A model generated the notes under the pieces. It saw only the letters and a list, made by a program, of their open reading frames with translations. It had not been told where the DNA came from and ran no database searches. From Oscillibacter sp. (GTDB lineage: Bacteria; Bacillota; Clostridia; Oscillospirales; Oscillospiraceae), in the NCBI GenBank assembly GCA_009773995.1, contig VSMY01000002.1, forward strand, positions 1 through 44,570: a DNA stretch of 44,570 bases. Reading direction: 5' to 3'. Positions 1 to 7,097 of the stretch are shown here, piece after piece; position 1 is the stretch's first letter, and every line of letters begins with the position of its first letter. A program made the translations under genes and the position numbers.

Positions 1-248
1 GTGGTAGTGCTACCGCCCTGGACGTGGCTTTGGACTCCGCTGCCGCCGCGGCCCTGGTGTGCTCCGATACCACCAACGTGGCTAGTACTCCCACTAACCG
101 GAAGATCACCTTCAGCAAGGGTGTTGCGGATACAAAGCTGGCCAAGGATGCGACCATCACCTACACGTTGACTGTTGGTACTGCTCACATTGCGACCGGT
201 GCGGCTGCGATTACCACTCCGACCGTCACGGTTACTGCGGCTAACTGA
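1..248 (+). CDS. C-terminal end of a surface-type protein (partial)
   Basis: The reading frame is open from base 3 and ends at a TGA at 246-248; the start lies outside the window. The visible ~81 residues are rich in Ala, Thr and Val, with alternating hydrophobic and Thr residues (for example TPTVTVTAAN at the end), as in beta-sandwich repeats of S-layer or Ig-like surface proteins. Codon use differs from the neighbours: GGT, GCT, ACT and GTT are common here, whereas the rest of the window prefers C or G in third position. Such bias is often seen in very highly expressed genes, so an abundant surface protein is plausible. The family cannot be named from this fragment. A strong terminator follows directly. 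Confidence 0.6.
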   Translation, partial: GSATALDVALDSAAAAALVCSDTTNVASTPTNRKITFSKGVADTKLAKDATITYTLTVGTAHIATGAAAITTPTVTVTAAN

Positions 249-287
249 TTACCCAGCATAAATCTAAGCAATCCCACACACAGAGAA

Positions 288-317
288 GGACCCGCCCCGC
301 CTGGGGCGGGTCCTTTT
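288..317 (+). terminator. Rho-independent terminator after the surface-type gene
   Basis: Perfect 11-bp stem GGACCCGCCCC / GGGGCGGGTCC (288-298 with 303-313), 4-nt loop, then TTTT. It closes the partial gene and isolates it from the kinase gene. Confidence 0.9.
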
Positions 318-392
318 CGGATGGAAGGGGAGCGGGAAGAAAAATTTCTCTTGCGTATCCCGGCGGGGCGAAGGAACTTCCGCAAGTCATAC

Positions 393-421
393 GTGACAAA
401 CGCTCACAAATGTGCTATGAT
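393..421 (+). promoter_or_regulatory. Sigma-A-like promoter of the hybrid kinase gene
   Basis: GTGACA (393-398), 17-bp spacer, TATGAT (416-421). Transcription should start near 428. The ATG at 410 would then lie upstream of the mRNA start, which supports the GTG at 452 as the true start codon. Confidence 0.65.
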
Positions 422-451
422 AAGGAAAAACCCGGAAAGGAGGCTTGCCCT

Positions 452-2584
452 GTGATTGAAAACCACGGCCTAATTGAATATCTCCTGCGCAGCGGCGGGG
501 ACCTCTCGGACCGGGAGAGCCTCACCGCCCGGCAGATTAAGCGCTTTACCGACGAAATGCCCGGCGGATTTTTCATCTACCGGGACGACAACGATCAGAT
601 TCTCTATGTCAATCTCGCCGTGCTCCAGATGTTTGGCTGCGAGACGGAGGAGGAGTTCCGGGCTCTCACAGGCGGGACCTTCCGGGGCATGGTCCATCCC
701 GACGACCGGGAGAACGTGGAAGTCAGCATCCGGGAGCAGATATCCCAGAACAGCTTCGACCTGGACTATGTGGAGTACCGCATTATCCGGAAGGACGGGT
801 CCGTCTGCTGGGTGGAGGACTTCGGCCACTTTATCGAGACGGAGAACCTGGGGGGCGTGTTTTACGTCTTCTTGGCGGACATCACGGAGCGGCACCGCCG
901 CCGGGCGGCGGAACGGGCCGCCATACTGGAGGAAAAGCTCCAGAAGGAGCGGGAGCTTCAGGAGCAGGCGGAACAGACTCTGGATTTCCTGGAGCAGATG
1001 AACGACGAGCTGGTCCGCCGCCTGGAGCTGATTGAGGGCCTGAGCGCGGACTACGAGGTGGTGTTCCACGCGGATTTGGAGGAGGACGTCATTCAGCCCT
1101 ACCGGGTCAGCAGCCGGGAGTGCTTTCAATTTGGCCGGGATCTGCAGGTCCGGCCCTTCCGGGACTTTGCCGGGGACTATGTCCGGCGCTGGGTCCATCC
1201 GGAGGACCGGGAGCGGTTCAGCCGGGAGGTGGACCCCGCCTATATCCGGACGGCCCTGAGGGATCAGAAATCCTATCATGTCAATTACCGCGTCCTTCAC
1301 CAGGGAGAGGCGGAGTATGTCCAGGCCTTCGTCGTCAACGTCAGCCCGGATGGGGAAGCGACTCAGATTATGTTCGCCTGCCGCACGGTGGATGAGGAGG
1401 TCCGCCGGGAGCGGGAGCGCACCGCCATTCTGGAGGCGGCTCTGGCCCAGGCGAAGCTGGCGGGAGACGCCCGGAATACCTTCCTGTCCAATATCTCTCA
1501 CGACATGCGCACGCCCATGAACGCCATTGTGGGCTTCACCGAGCTGGCGAAGCGCCACCTGGGCCAGCCGGAGCGGCTGAAACGGGAGCTGGAGCGGATT
1601 GAAGCGTCCAGCGCCCAGCTGCTGGGGCTTTTGAACAACGTGCTGGAGCTGAGCTGGCTGGAATCCGGCCAGATTCACATTGAGGAGGTCCCCTGCACCC
1701 TGCCGGAGCTGGCCCGGGAGGTGTGGGGAGAGGTGCTTCCCCGGGCGAAGGAGCGGGGCGTGGAGCTGGTCCTCTCCGCCCCGGAGACGGAGCATCCCAA
1801 GGTCTGGTGCGACCGCCAAAAGCTCCGCCAGTCCCTGGAGCGCCTGGCCATGGGGGCGGTGCGCCGGGCGGAGCCCGGCGGGCGGGTGGAGCTGTCCCTC
1901 CGGGAGCGGAGCGCCACCCGGGCCTATGGGTCCTATCACTTTGCCGCCCGCTGCTCCAAGACGGCGCGCCCCCTGAACGACCAGGTGTTTGCCGCCTTTG
2001 CCCGCCGGGAAATCACCGCCGCTTCCGACGCGGCGGGCGCGGACCTGGGCCTGCCCATTGCGAAGCATGTCATGGAGCTGCTGGGGGGTACGGTGGAGGC
2101 CCAGGCCCTGCCGGACGGCGGAGGGCTGCTGACCGCGTCGCTGAACCTGCGCTTGCAGGAAGAGGCGGCCGCCCAGGCCGTCTTGTCCCCGGAGGGGGAG
2201 CGCCGGGTCCTGGTGGTGGAGGACAACGAGCTGAACCGGGAGATTGCCGTGGACCTCTTGGAGGAGGCGGGCTTCCTGGTGGATACCGCCGGGGACGGCG
2301 CGGAGGCCGTGGAGAAGGTGAAGAACTCCTGCCCCGGCCATTACGCCCTGGTGCTGATGGACCTCCGGATGCCGGTGATGGACGGCCACAGCGCCGCCCG
2401 GGCCATCCGGGCCCTGGAGAATCCCGGCCTGGCCAATGTCCCCATTGTGGCCCTGTCCGCCAATACGTTTGACGAGGACCGGAAGCAGTCCGCCGAGAGC
2501 GGCATGAACGCCCACCTGGCCAAGCCCTTGGATATCGACCGTCTGCTGGAGGTGATTTCCGGCATAACGGGGGATAAAGCGTAA
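452..2584 (+). CDS. Hybrid histidine kinase: PAS-PAS-HisKA-degenerate ATPase-receiver
   Basis: 710 residues from a GTG start with AAAGGAGG eight bases upstream. Order: PAS fold (~33-145), coiled linker, second PAS-like fold (~195-315), HisKA dimerisation helix with the H-box SHDMRTPMNA (His350), an HATPase-like region (~440-570), and a receiver domain (~585-705) with phosphoacceptor Asp637 in LMDLRMPVMDG and Lys691. No transmembrane segment is visible, so it should be cytoplasmic. The ATPase region is unusual: the N-box Asn is replaced (LAMGAVRRAEP where LLSNAIKYTP is typical) and the DxGxG motif is absent (ARCSKTARPLN), although a G2-like ADLGLPIAK remains. It may be a pseudokinase that senses through PAS and passes or receives phosphate. 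The gene stands alone with its own promoter and terminator, and the output partner is not visible. Confidence 0.88.
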   Translation: MIENHGLIEYLLRSGGDLSDRESLTARQIKRFTDEMPGGFFIYRDDNDQILYVNLAVLQMFGCETEEEFRALTGGTFRGMVHPDDRENVEVSIREQISQNSFDLDYVEYRIIRKDGSVCWVEDFGHFIETENLGGVFYVFLADITERHRRRAAERAAILEEKLQKERELQEQAEQTLDFLEQMNDELVRRLELIEGLSADYEVVFHADLEEDVIQPYRVSSRECFQFGRDLQVRPFRDFAGDYVRRWVHPEDRERFSREVDPAYIRTALRDQKSYHVNYRVLHQGEAEYVQAFVVNVSPDGEATQIMFACRTVDEEVRRERERTAILEAALAQAKLAGDARNTFLSNISHDMRTPMNAIVGFTELAKRHLGQPERLKRELERIEASSAQLLGLLNNVLELSWLESGQIHIEEVPCTLPELAREVWGEVLPRAKERGVELVLSAPETEHPKVWCDRQKLRQSLERLAMGAVRRAEPGGRVELSLRERSATRAYGSYHFAARCSKTARPLNDQVFAAFARREITAASDAAGADLGLPIAKHVMELLGGTVEAQALPDGGGLLTASLNLRLQEEAAAQAVLSPEGERRVLVVEDNELNREIAVDLLEEAGFLVDTAGDGAEAVEKVKNSCPGHYALVLMDLRMPVMDGHSAARAIRALENPGLANVPIVALSANTFDEDRKQSAESGMNAHLAKPLDIDRLLEVISGITGDKA

Positions 2585-2618
2585 AAAAACCACCGTGAAC
2601 AATCACGGTGGTTTTTTT
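2583..2618. terminator. Bidirectional terminator between convergent genes
   Basis: Stem ACCACCGTGA / TCACGGTGGT (2589-2598 with 2603-2612), loop ACAA, T7 on the plus side and A7 on the other. The stop codon of the minus-strand gene (2605-2603) lies inside the stem. Confidence 0.92.
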
Positions 2619-3394
2619 CCTCCCCGCCAGGGTGCGAACAAGCGGGGCGCGATGTCCCGAACCTCCGGCCACATGAGGAAGGCGGCCTGGAAACCCATGC
2701 CCGCTCCCAGGCGGAGCTTTTGGTTCAAGGTGTCCGCGTCGTCGAAGAGGACGAAGTGGGCCTCTCCGTCCCGGTTGTAGGTGAAGTACCGGGCGCAGAG
2801 GTCCTGGGAGAAAAAGACGGCGGGATTTTCCCGCCCCATCAGCGCCGCCAGCGCTTCCCCGGTCAGGGGTTCTCCCTCTCCGGACCGGGCGGGGAGGCGG
2901 AAGTCCATGCGGAGCCGCTGCACGTCCAGGGCCAGCCGCCCCGCGCCCCCGGCCTGGGCCACGGCCTCCTGAAGGTATTGAGAGAAGCTTCCGCCGGAGA
3001 CGGCGGTGCAGAGAAGCACCGCCGCGCCGGGGGCGGCCCCGGCGTAGCCCTCGGGGAGGAACAGCGCCCGCCGGGAGGAGGAGAGCGCCGGGGCCAGGGC
3101 GGAGACAAAGGCCGTCCGGTCCCGCCGGGGGGCCTCCTCGAAGTCCAGCAGCACGCCGGAGTAGCCCCGCCGCCCGCACTCCCGCAGCACCGCGTCCCGC
3201 AGGTCCTCCGGGCTGTCGATGAAGGGGGCCTGGCGGTCGCTGACGGATAGAAGGCCCCCCTTGGTCTGCAAAAGAAGGCTCTGCCGCAGCAGCGCCGAGC
3301 CGGGGCCGATTCGATAGGCCACGTGGGCCAGATTCCGGCAGTGGCCCCGGGCCTCCTGCGTCTCTTCCGGCGTCACGGCCAGATAGATTTGCAA
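2603..3394 (-). CDS. GH18-like TIM-barrel protein of unknown substrate
   Basis: 263 residues from a TTG start; the minus strand has AAGGGGGAG six bases upstream. No ATG lies in a good context. The central stretch GYSGVLLDFEEA (Asp84-Glu87) resembles the end of the GH18 chitinase/YaaH catalytic motif DxxDxDxE, followed by a helix and a beta strand as in that barrel. The C-terminal MGFQAAFLMWPEVRDI resembles the last barrel strand, where GH18 proteins carry a Trp. There is no signal peptide, LysM domain or membrane segment, so it should be cytoplasmic, or in the spore if it is a YaaH relative. The full acidic triad is not present, so enzymatic activity is uncertain. The assignment rests on motif resemblance only. 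Confidence 0.6.
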   Translation of the reverse strand: MQIYLAVTPEETQEARGHCRNLAHVAYRIGPGSALLRQSLLLQTKGGLLSVSDRQAPFIDSPEDLRDAVLRECGRRGYSGVLLDFEEAPRRDRTAFVSALAPALSSSRRALFLPEGYAGAAPGAAVLLCTAVSGGSFSQYLQEAVAQAGGAGRLALDVQRLRMDFRLPARSGEGEPLTGEALAALMGRENPAVFFSQDLCARYFTYNRDGEAHFVLFDDADTLNQKLRLGAGMGFQAAFLMWPEVRDIAPRLFAPWRGGKKPP

Positions 3395-3407
3395 ATTTCA
3401 CTCCCCC

Positions 3408-3436
3408 TTGCGCTGAGGCTTGAAAGCTGGTATACT
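3408..3436 (+). promoter_or_regulatory. Sigma-A-like promoter of yqeG
   Basis: TTGCGC (3408-3413), 17-bp spacer, TATACT (3431-3436). It lies just outside the start of the divergent GH18-like gene. Confidence 0.55.
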
Positions 3437-3478
3437 GGAAATGACTTCAAGAGATTCTATGCGAGGAGGCCGCCGCCT

Positions 3479-3991
3479 ATGCCCCTTTCCCTGGTCCCCA
3501 GCCGCCTGTTCGGGTGCTATCGGGAGATTACGCCGGAGCTCCTCCGCCGGGCGGGCGTGACCCTGCTCCTCAGCGACCTGGACTTCACCCTGGCCCCCAA
3601 GTCCGTCCGCCGCCCGGATCCGGCCCTCCGGGCCTGGATTGCGGAGCTGAAGGCCGCGGGAATCCAGGTGATGATTGTTTCCAACAACCGCTCCGGCACC
3701 AGGGTGACGGAGTTCTGCGCGGATTTGGGGATCCCCTATCAGGGCCATGCCGGAAAGCCCTCCACCAAGGGGCTGGAGGCCGCCATGGTCCGGGACGGGA
3801 CGGACCGGGCCCATACCGCCATGCTGGGCGACAAGCTGCTGACGGATATGCTGGCGGCGAACCGGGCCGGCGTGCTGGCGCTGATGGTGGAGCCCCTGGG
3901 CGGGGCCGTAACGCCCTGGCAGAAGGTGCTCCACGCCCTCCAGGCCCCCTTCAAGGCCGTCTGCCGCCGCCGGGAGGAGAGACGGAGATAG
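3479..3991 (+). CDS. yqeG: YqeG family HAD IIIA-type phosphatase
   Basis: 170 residues; ATG at 3479 with AGGAGG nine bases upstream. HAD motif I is LLSDLDFTLAP (first Asp is the nucleophile), motif II is IVSNN, the motif III Lys is probably in GHAGKPS, and motif IV is MLGDKLLTDMLAANRAG. Order and length match the YqeG/PGP phosphatase branch (about 170 aa). In some bacteria relatives dephosphorylate phosphatidylglycerophosphate; the B. subtilis substrate is not firmly settled, so a phospholipid role is an inference. It has its own promoter; efp follows with a separate promoter. Confidence 0.92.
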   Translation: MPLSLVPSRLFGCYREITPELLRRAGVTLLLSDLDFTLAPKSVRRPDPALRAWIAELKAAGIQVMIVSNNRSGTRVTEFCADLGIPYQGHAGKPSTKGLEAAMVRDGTDRAHTAMLGDKLLTDMLAANRAGVLALMVEPLGGAVTPWQKVLHALQAPFKAVCRRREERRR

Positions 3992-4042
3992 GGGCCGCTT
4001 AAAATATTTTTGCATGCTCCCGGACAATTGGAGGAAAAATAC

Positions 4043-4071
4043 TTGCAATCACGGCCTGGATGGGATAAAAT
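4043..4071 (+). promoter_or_regulatory. Sigma-A-like promoter of efp
   Basis: TTGCAA (4043-4048), 17-bp spacer, TAAAAT (4066-4071). It predicts a leader of about 85 nt before the efp start. Confidence 0.75.
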
Positions 4072-4164
4072 AGCTACGGCTATAATGGAAGAACCATGGA
4101 AAGAGAGAAAATGCCCTCTCACGGGTCGTTTTCTCGGATAAAGATTTGTGAGGAGGATTTTATT

Positions 4165-4734
4165 ATGCCGACAATTTCCGCGGGCGAGTTTCGCAAGGGA
4201 ATGATTTTCGAGATGGAAGGCAAGCCCATGCTGGTGGTGGACTTCCAGCACGTAAAGCCCGGCAAGGGCGCGGCGTTCGTGCGCACCAAGTATAAAAACG
4301 TCATCACCGGGGCCATCCGGGAGGAGTCCTTCAACCCCACCGCCAAATTCGAGCAGGCCAGCGTGGAGCGCAAGGACGCCGAATACAGCTACAACGACGG
4401 CGACCTGTATTACTTCATGGACCCGGAGACCTACGACATGTCCCCCCTGAACCGGGACGTGCTGGGCGAGGCGTTCAAATTCATGAAGGAGAATACCGTC
4501 TGCAAGCTGGTGAGCTACAAGGGCAGCGTCTTCACCGTGGAGGTTCCCAACTTCATGGATCTGGAGGTCACGGAGACCGAGCCCGGCGTCAAGGGAGACA
4601 CCGCCACCAACGTCACGAAAAAGGCCACTCTGGAGACCGGCGCGGTCATCCAGGTGCCCCTGTTCATCAACGAGGGCGAGAAGATCCAGGTGGACACCCG
4701 CACCGGCGAATATTTAGGGCGCTGCAAAGAGTGA
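4165..4734 (+). CDS. efp: Translation elongation factor P
   Basis: 189 residues, the usual EF-P length. ATG at 4165 with AGGAGG eight bases upstream; an in-frame ATG at 4096 lacks such a site and would add a foreign N-terminus. The KOW-like N-domain begins ISAGEFRKGM. The loop HVKPGKGAAF carries Lys34, the position that receives post-translational modification in many bacteria. The C-terminal domain ends with the family pattern GEKIQVDTRTGEYLGR. EF-P binds between the ribosomal P and E sites and relieves stalling at polyproline. No EF-P modification gene is visible nearby. Confidence 0.98.
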   Translation: MPTISAGEFRKGMIFEMEGKPMLVVDFQHVKPGKGAAFVRTKYKNVITGAIREESFNPTAKFEQASVERKDAEYSYNDGDLYYFMDPETYDMSPLNRDVLGEAFKFMKENTVCKLVSYKGSVFTVEVPNFMDLEVTETEPGVKGDTATNVTKKATLETGAVIQVPLFINEGEKIQVDTRTGEYLGRCKE

Positions 4735-4741
4735 GATTGCT

Positions 4742-4768
4742 CAAAGGGGGGATTTGATCCCCCCTTTG
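4742..4768 (+). other. Strong hairpin between efp and the next gene
   Basis: Ten-bp stem CAAAGGGGGG / CCCCCCTTTG with loop ATTTGAT. No T-run follows, so it is not a standard terminator. No clear promoter precedes the next gene, so the two genes are probably cotranscribed, with this hairpin acting as a partial terminator or a 3'-end stabiliser. Confidence 0.6.
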
Positions 4769-4813
4769 GATTCCCTGTAAAACCATATTTTTTGTGATAA
4801 GGAGGTTTTATTT

Positions 4814-5236
4814 ATGAGCATCACTGAGAAGGTCGCGTATCTGAAAGGCCTGGCGGAGGGCATGGACCTGGACACCGAAAAGAAGGAGGGCAAGCTCCTG
4901 GCCGCCATCATCGACGTGCTGGAGGATATTGCCCTGGAGCTGGCCGACCTTGAGGACGCCCAGGAAGAGCTGGGAGAAGGCCTGGACGCCGTCAGCGACG
5001 ATCTGGAGGATGTGGAGGACCTGCTCTACGGCGAGGAAGACGAAGACGAGTACGAGCTGGACGACCTGGAAGACGACGAGGACTGCTACGCCACCACCTG
5101 CCCCGTCTGCGAGGAGACCATCTACTTCGACGAGTCCGTCTTGGAGGACGGAGAGGTCATCTGCCCCAACTGCGGCGAAAAGCTGGAGTTTGATCGGAAG
5201 AGCCTAGAGGAGGAAGAAGAGGAAGAGGGGGAATAA
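4814..5236 (+). CDS. CD1247-like acidic zinc-ribbon protein
   Basis: 140 residues; ATG with AAGGAGG eight bases upstream. The N-terminal helix pair (about 1-60, beginning MSITEKVAYLKGLAEG) matches the conserved N-terminal domain of Clostridial CD1247-type proteins. A very acidic linker follows, then a C-terminal zinc ribbon with CPVC and CPNC knuckles (~95-125) and an all-Glu tail. The function is unknown in the family; the fold suggests protein or nucleic-acid contact in the cytoplasm. It is probably cotranscribed with efp. Confidence 0.85.
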   Translation: MSITEKVAYLKGLAEGMDLDTEKKEGKLLAAIIDVLEDIALELADLEDAQEELGEGLDAVSDDLEDVEDLLYGEEDEDEYELDDLEDDEDCYATTCPVCEETIYFDESVLEDGEVICPNCGEKLEFDRKSLEEEEEEEGE

Positions 5237-5251
5237 CCCCTTTGGCCGTGA

Positions 5252-5279
5252 AAGCCGGACGCGAAAGCGTCCGGCTTTT
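5252..5279 (+). terminator. Rho-independent terminator
   Basis: Perfect 11-bp stem AAGCCGGACGC / GCGTCCGGCTT with a GAAA tetraloop and a terminal T run. It ends the efp and CD1247-like unit. Confidence 0.92.
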
Positions 5280-5300
5280 CGCCGCGCCGGAAAAGACGTA

Positions 5301-5329
5301 TTGCCAAATTCCCGCCGCCGCGGTATACT
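5301..5329 (+). promoter_or_regulatory. Sigma-A-like promoter of the MATE gene
   Basis: TTGCCA (5301-5306), 17-bp spacer, TATACT (5324-5329), with a leader of about 27 nt. Confidence 0.75.
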
Positions 5330-5362
5330 GAGTGGAGCGAGAGCATCCAAAGGAGAAGTTCC

Positions 5363-6745
5363 ATGATTAAGGAAAAGACCTTCTACCGCGCCTTCTTCGC
5401 ACTGACGCTGTCCCTGGCTTTGCAGAATCTGCTGACCTTTGGGGTAAACCTGATGGACACCGTCATGCTGGGCCGCTACAGCCAGGAGGCCATGAGCGGC
5501 GTGAGCCTGTGCAACCAGATCCAGTTCCTGCTCCAGATGCTGGTGGGCGGCGCGGGGGAGGGAGCCGTGGTGCTGGGGTCCCAGTACTGGGGCAGAAATA
5601 AGCTGGAGCCCATTCCCCACATCATCGGCGTAGCCCTGCGGTTTGGGGCGGTCCTCTCGGCCCTGCTGTTCGGGGCGGTGCTGCTGTTTCCCAAGGCGCT
5701 GCTGGGCCTTTTAAGCAGCGACGCCGGGGTCATCGCCCAGGGGGCGGCCTACTTCCGGATCATCTGCTTTTCCTACGTCATTTTCACCGTCACCAACATC
5801 CTGGTGGCCTCCCTCCGGTCCATCGGCGTGGTGAAGATCGGCTATGCCATCTCCTTCTCCACCCTGTGCATCAACGTCACGCTGAACTACCTGCTGATCT
5901 ACGGGAATTTCGGCTGCCCGGAGCTGGGGGTCCGGGGGGCGGCCATCGCCACCCTGGTCTCCCGCTGCGTGGAGCTGCTGATTGTGGTCTACTACTTAAA
6001 GTACCGGGAGAAGAAGCTGAACCTGACCCTGCGGAAGCTCCTTTTCATTGACGCCAGCTATTTGAAGGACTACAACCAGGTCTCCGCCCCGGTGCTGGTG
6101 AACCAGGCCCTCTGGGGCGTGGCCCAGATGGTGCAGACCGGCATCCTGGGCCACCTGGGGGGCGACGTGACGGCGGCCAACGCCATCGCCGTCCAGGTCT
6201 ATCAGGTCCTCTCCGTGGTGGCCTACGGCGCGGCCTCCGCCTCCGGCGTCGTGGTGGGGCGGAGCATCGGAGAGGGGAAGAAGGACGGACTCCGGCCCCT
6301 GGTAACCACGCTTCAGGCTCTGTTCATTGTCATCGGCCTGGCCTCCGGCGCACTGATCTTCCTGGCCCGGAATCCCATTCTAGCAATCTTCGGCGGCAAG
6401 CTGACGGCCCGGGCCCGGAGTCTGGCCCTCCGGTTTATGGCGGTTATCGCCGTCACCACCGTGGGCACCTCCTACCAAATGGCCTGTGACACGGGCATTA
6501 TCCGGGGCGGGGGGGACACGGCCTTCAGCGCCAAGATGAACCTTATCAGCATGTGGGGCGTCGTGGTGCCCTTCTCCGCCCTGGCGGCGTTTTGGTGGAA
6601 GAGCCCCCCGGAGGTGGTGTTCTTCCTTTTGAAATGGGATCAGATCTATAAAATCATTCCCGTGGCCCTCCGGCTCCACAGCTGGAAGTGGGTACGGAGC
6701 GTCACCCGGCCCGACGGGGCGGAAAAGGAGGAACCCTATGTCTAA
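5363..6745 (+). CDS. MATE family efflux transporter
   Basis: 460 residues, the usual MATE length, with about twelve hydrophobic segments in two similar halves. ATG with AAAGGAG seven bases upstream. Family signatures include LMDTVMLGRYS in helix 1, GAGEGAVVLGSQYWG in the helix 2 region, and GIIRGGGDTAFSAKMNLIS in the second half. MATE proteins export cationic drugs or metabolites in exchange for sodium ions or protons across the cytoplasmic membrane; the substrate cannot be read from sequence. The last 8 bases overlap the next gene, whose ribosome binding site lies inside this one, so the two are translationally coupled. Confidence 0.95.
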   Translation: MIKEKTFYRAFFALTLSLALQNLLTFGVNLMDTVMLGRYSQEAMSGVSLCNQIQFLLQMLVGGAGEGAVVLGSQYWGRNKLEPIPHIIGVALRFGAVLSALLFGAVLLFPKALLGLLSSDAGVIAQGAAYFRIICFSYVIFTVTNILVASLRSIGVVKIGYAISFSTLCINVTLNYLLIYGNFGCPELGVRGAAIATLVSRCVELLIVVYYLKYREKKLNLTLRKLLFIDASYLKDYNQVSAPVLVNQALWGVAQMVQTGILGHLGGDVTAANAIAVQVYQVLSVVAYGAASASGVVVGRSIGEGKKDGLRPLVTTLQALFIVIGLASGALIFLARNPILAIFGGKLTARARSLALRFMAVIAVTTVGTSYQMACDTGIIRGGGDTAFSAKMNLISMWGVVVPFSALAAFWWKSPPEVVFFLLKWDQIYKIIPVALRLHSWKWVRSVTRPDGAEKEEPYV

Positions 6746-7046
6746 GCCCAAGGAACCCAAGAAGCCCTTCAACCCCAGAGTCCGCGCCAACGTCTATGCC
6801 CTGGCGGCGCTGTACCTGGTCTATCTCTTCTACCAGATCGCCAAGCCCTACCTGACCCGCGACCCCTATGGTCCCACCACGTTCCAGTTCACCCTGGGCG
6901 CGGCGGTTCTGGGCGGCGGTGCGGCGGTTCTGGGCTTCCTGGCCTGGAAGATGTTCAAGGCCCCCCTGCCGGAAGAATTGCGGGAGCCGGAGGAAGAAGA
7001 CCCTGCCCTCCTGGAGGAAGCCGGGGAGGACGAAGGGGAGGACTGA
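6738..7046 (+). CDS. Small two-helix membrane protein of unknown function
   Basis: 102 residues. AAAGGAGG lies inside the MATE gene and the ATG overlaps its end by 8 bases. There is a basic, Pro/Lys-rich N-terminus (~1-18), two predicted transmembrane helices (~19-35 and ~52-71), and a strongly acidic cytoplasmic-type tail from ~78. No family is recognised. Tight coupling to the MATE gene suggests an accessory or regulatory subunit, but this is inference only. Confidence 0.8.
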   Translation: MSKPKEPKKPFNPRVRANVYALAALYLVYLFYQIAKPYLTRDPYGPTTFQFTLGAAVLGGGAAVLGFLAWKMFKAPLPEELREPEEEDPALLEEAGEDEGED

Positions 7047-7053
7047 GCCCATC

Positions 7054-7092
7054 AAAAAGCGGGCCCCGTGGAAAACGGGTCCCGCTCTTTTT
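7054..7092. terminator. Bidirectional terminator
   Basis: Twelve-bp stem (7058-7069 with 7075-7086, one mismatch), loop of five, T-rich on the plus side and A5 on the minus side. It serves the MATE unit and the convergent rluA-type operon. Confidence 0.88.
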
Positions 7093-7097
7093 CGTTG

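Noticed and set aside
410..451. ATG at 410 as start of the hybrid kinase
   Set aside because: It lies before the predicted transcription start and has no ribosome binding site; GTG at 452 has AAAGGAGG.
470..2602. A 710-codon open frame on the minus strand opposite the hybrid kinase
   Set aside because: GC-rich coding DNA often leaves the opposite strand open. The plus-strand frame has full domain motifs and a ribosome binding site; the minus frame is His/Gln/Leu/Pro/Gly-rich without any domain.
4096..4164. ATG at 4096 as start of efp
   Set aside because: It would add 23 residues absent from the EF-P family and lacks a ribosome binding site.
4742..4768. Efp hairpin as a full terminator
   Set aside because: The stem is strong but no T-run follows, and the next gene has no visible promoter; it is listed as a hairpin of uncertain role.
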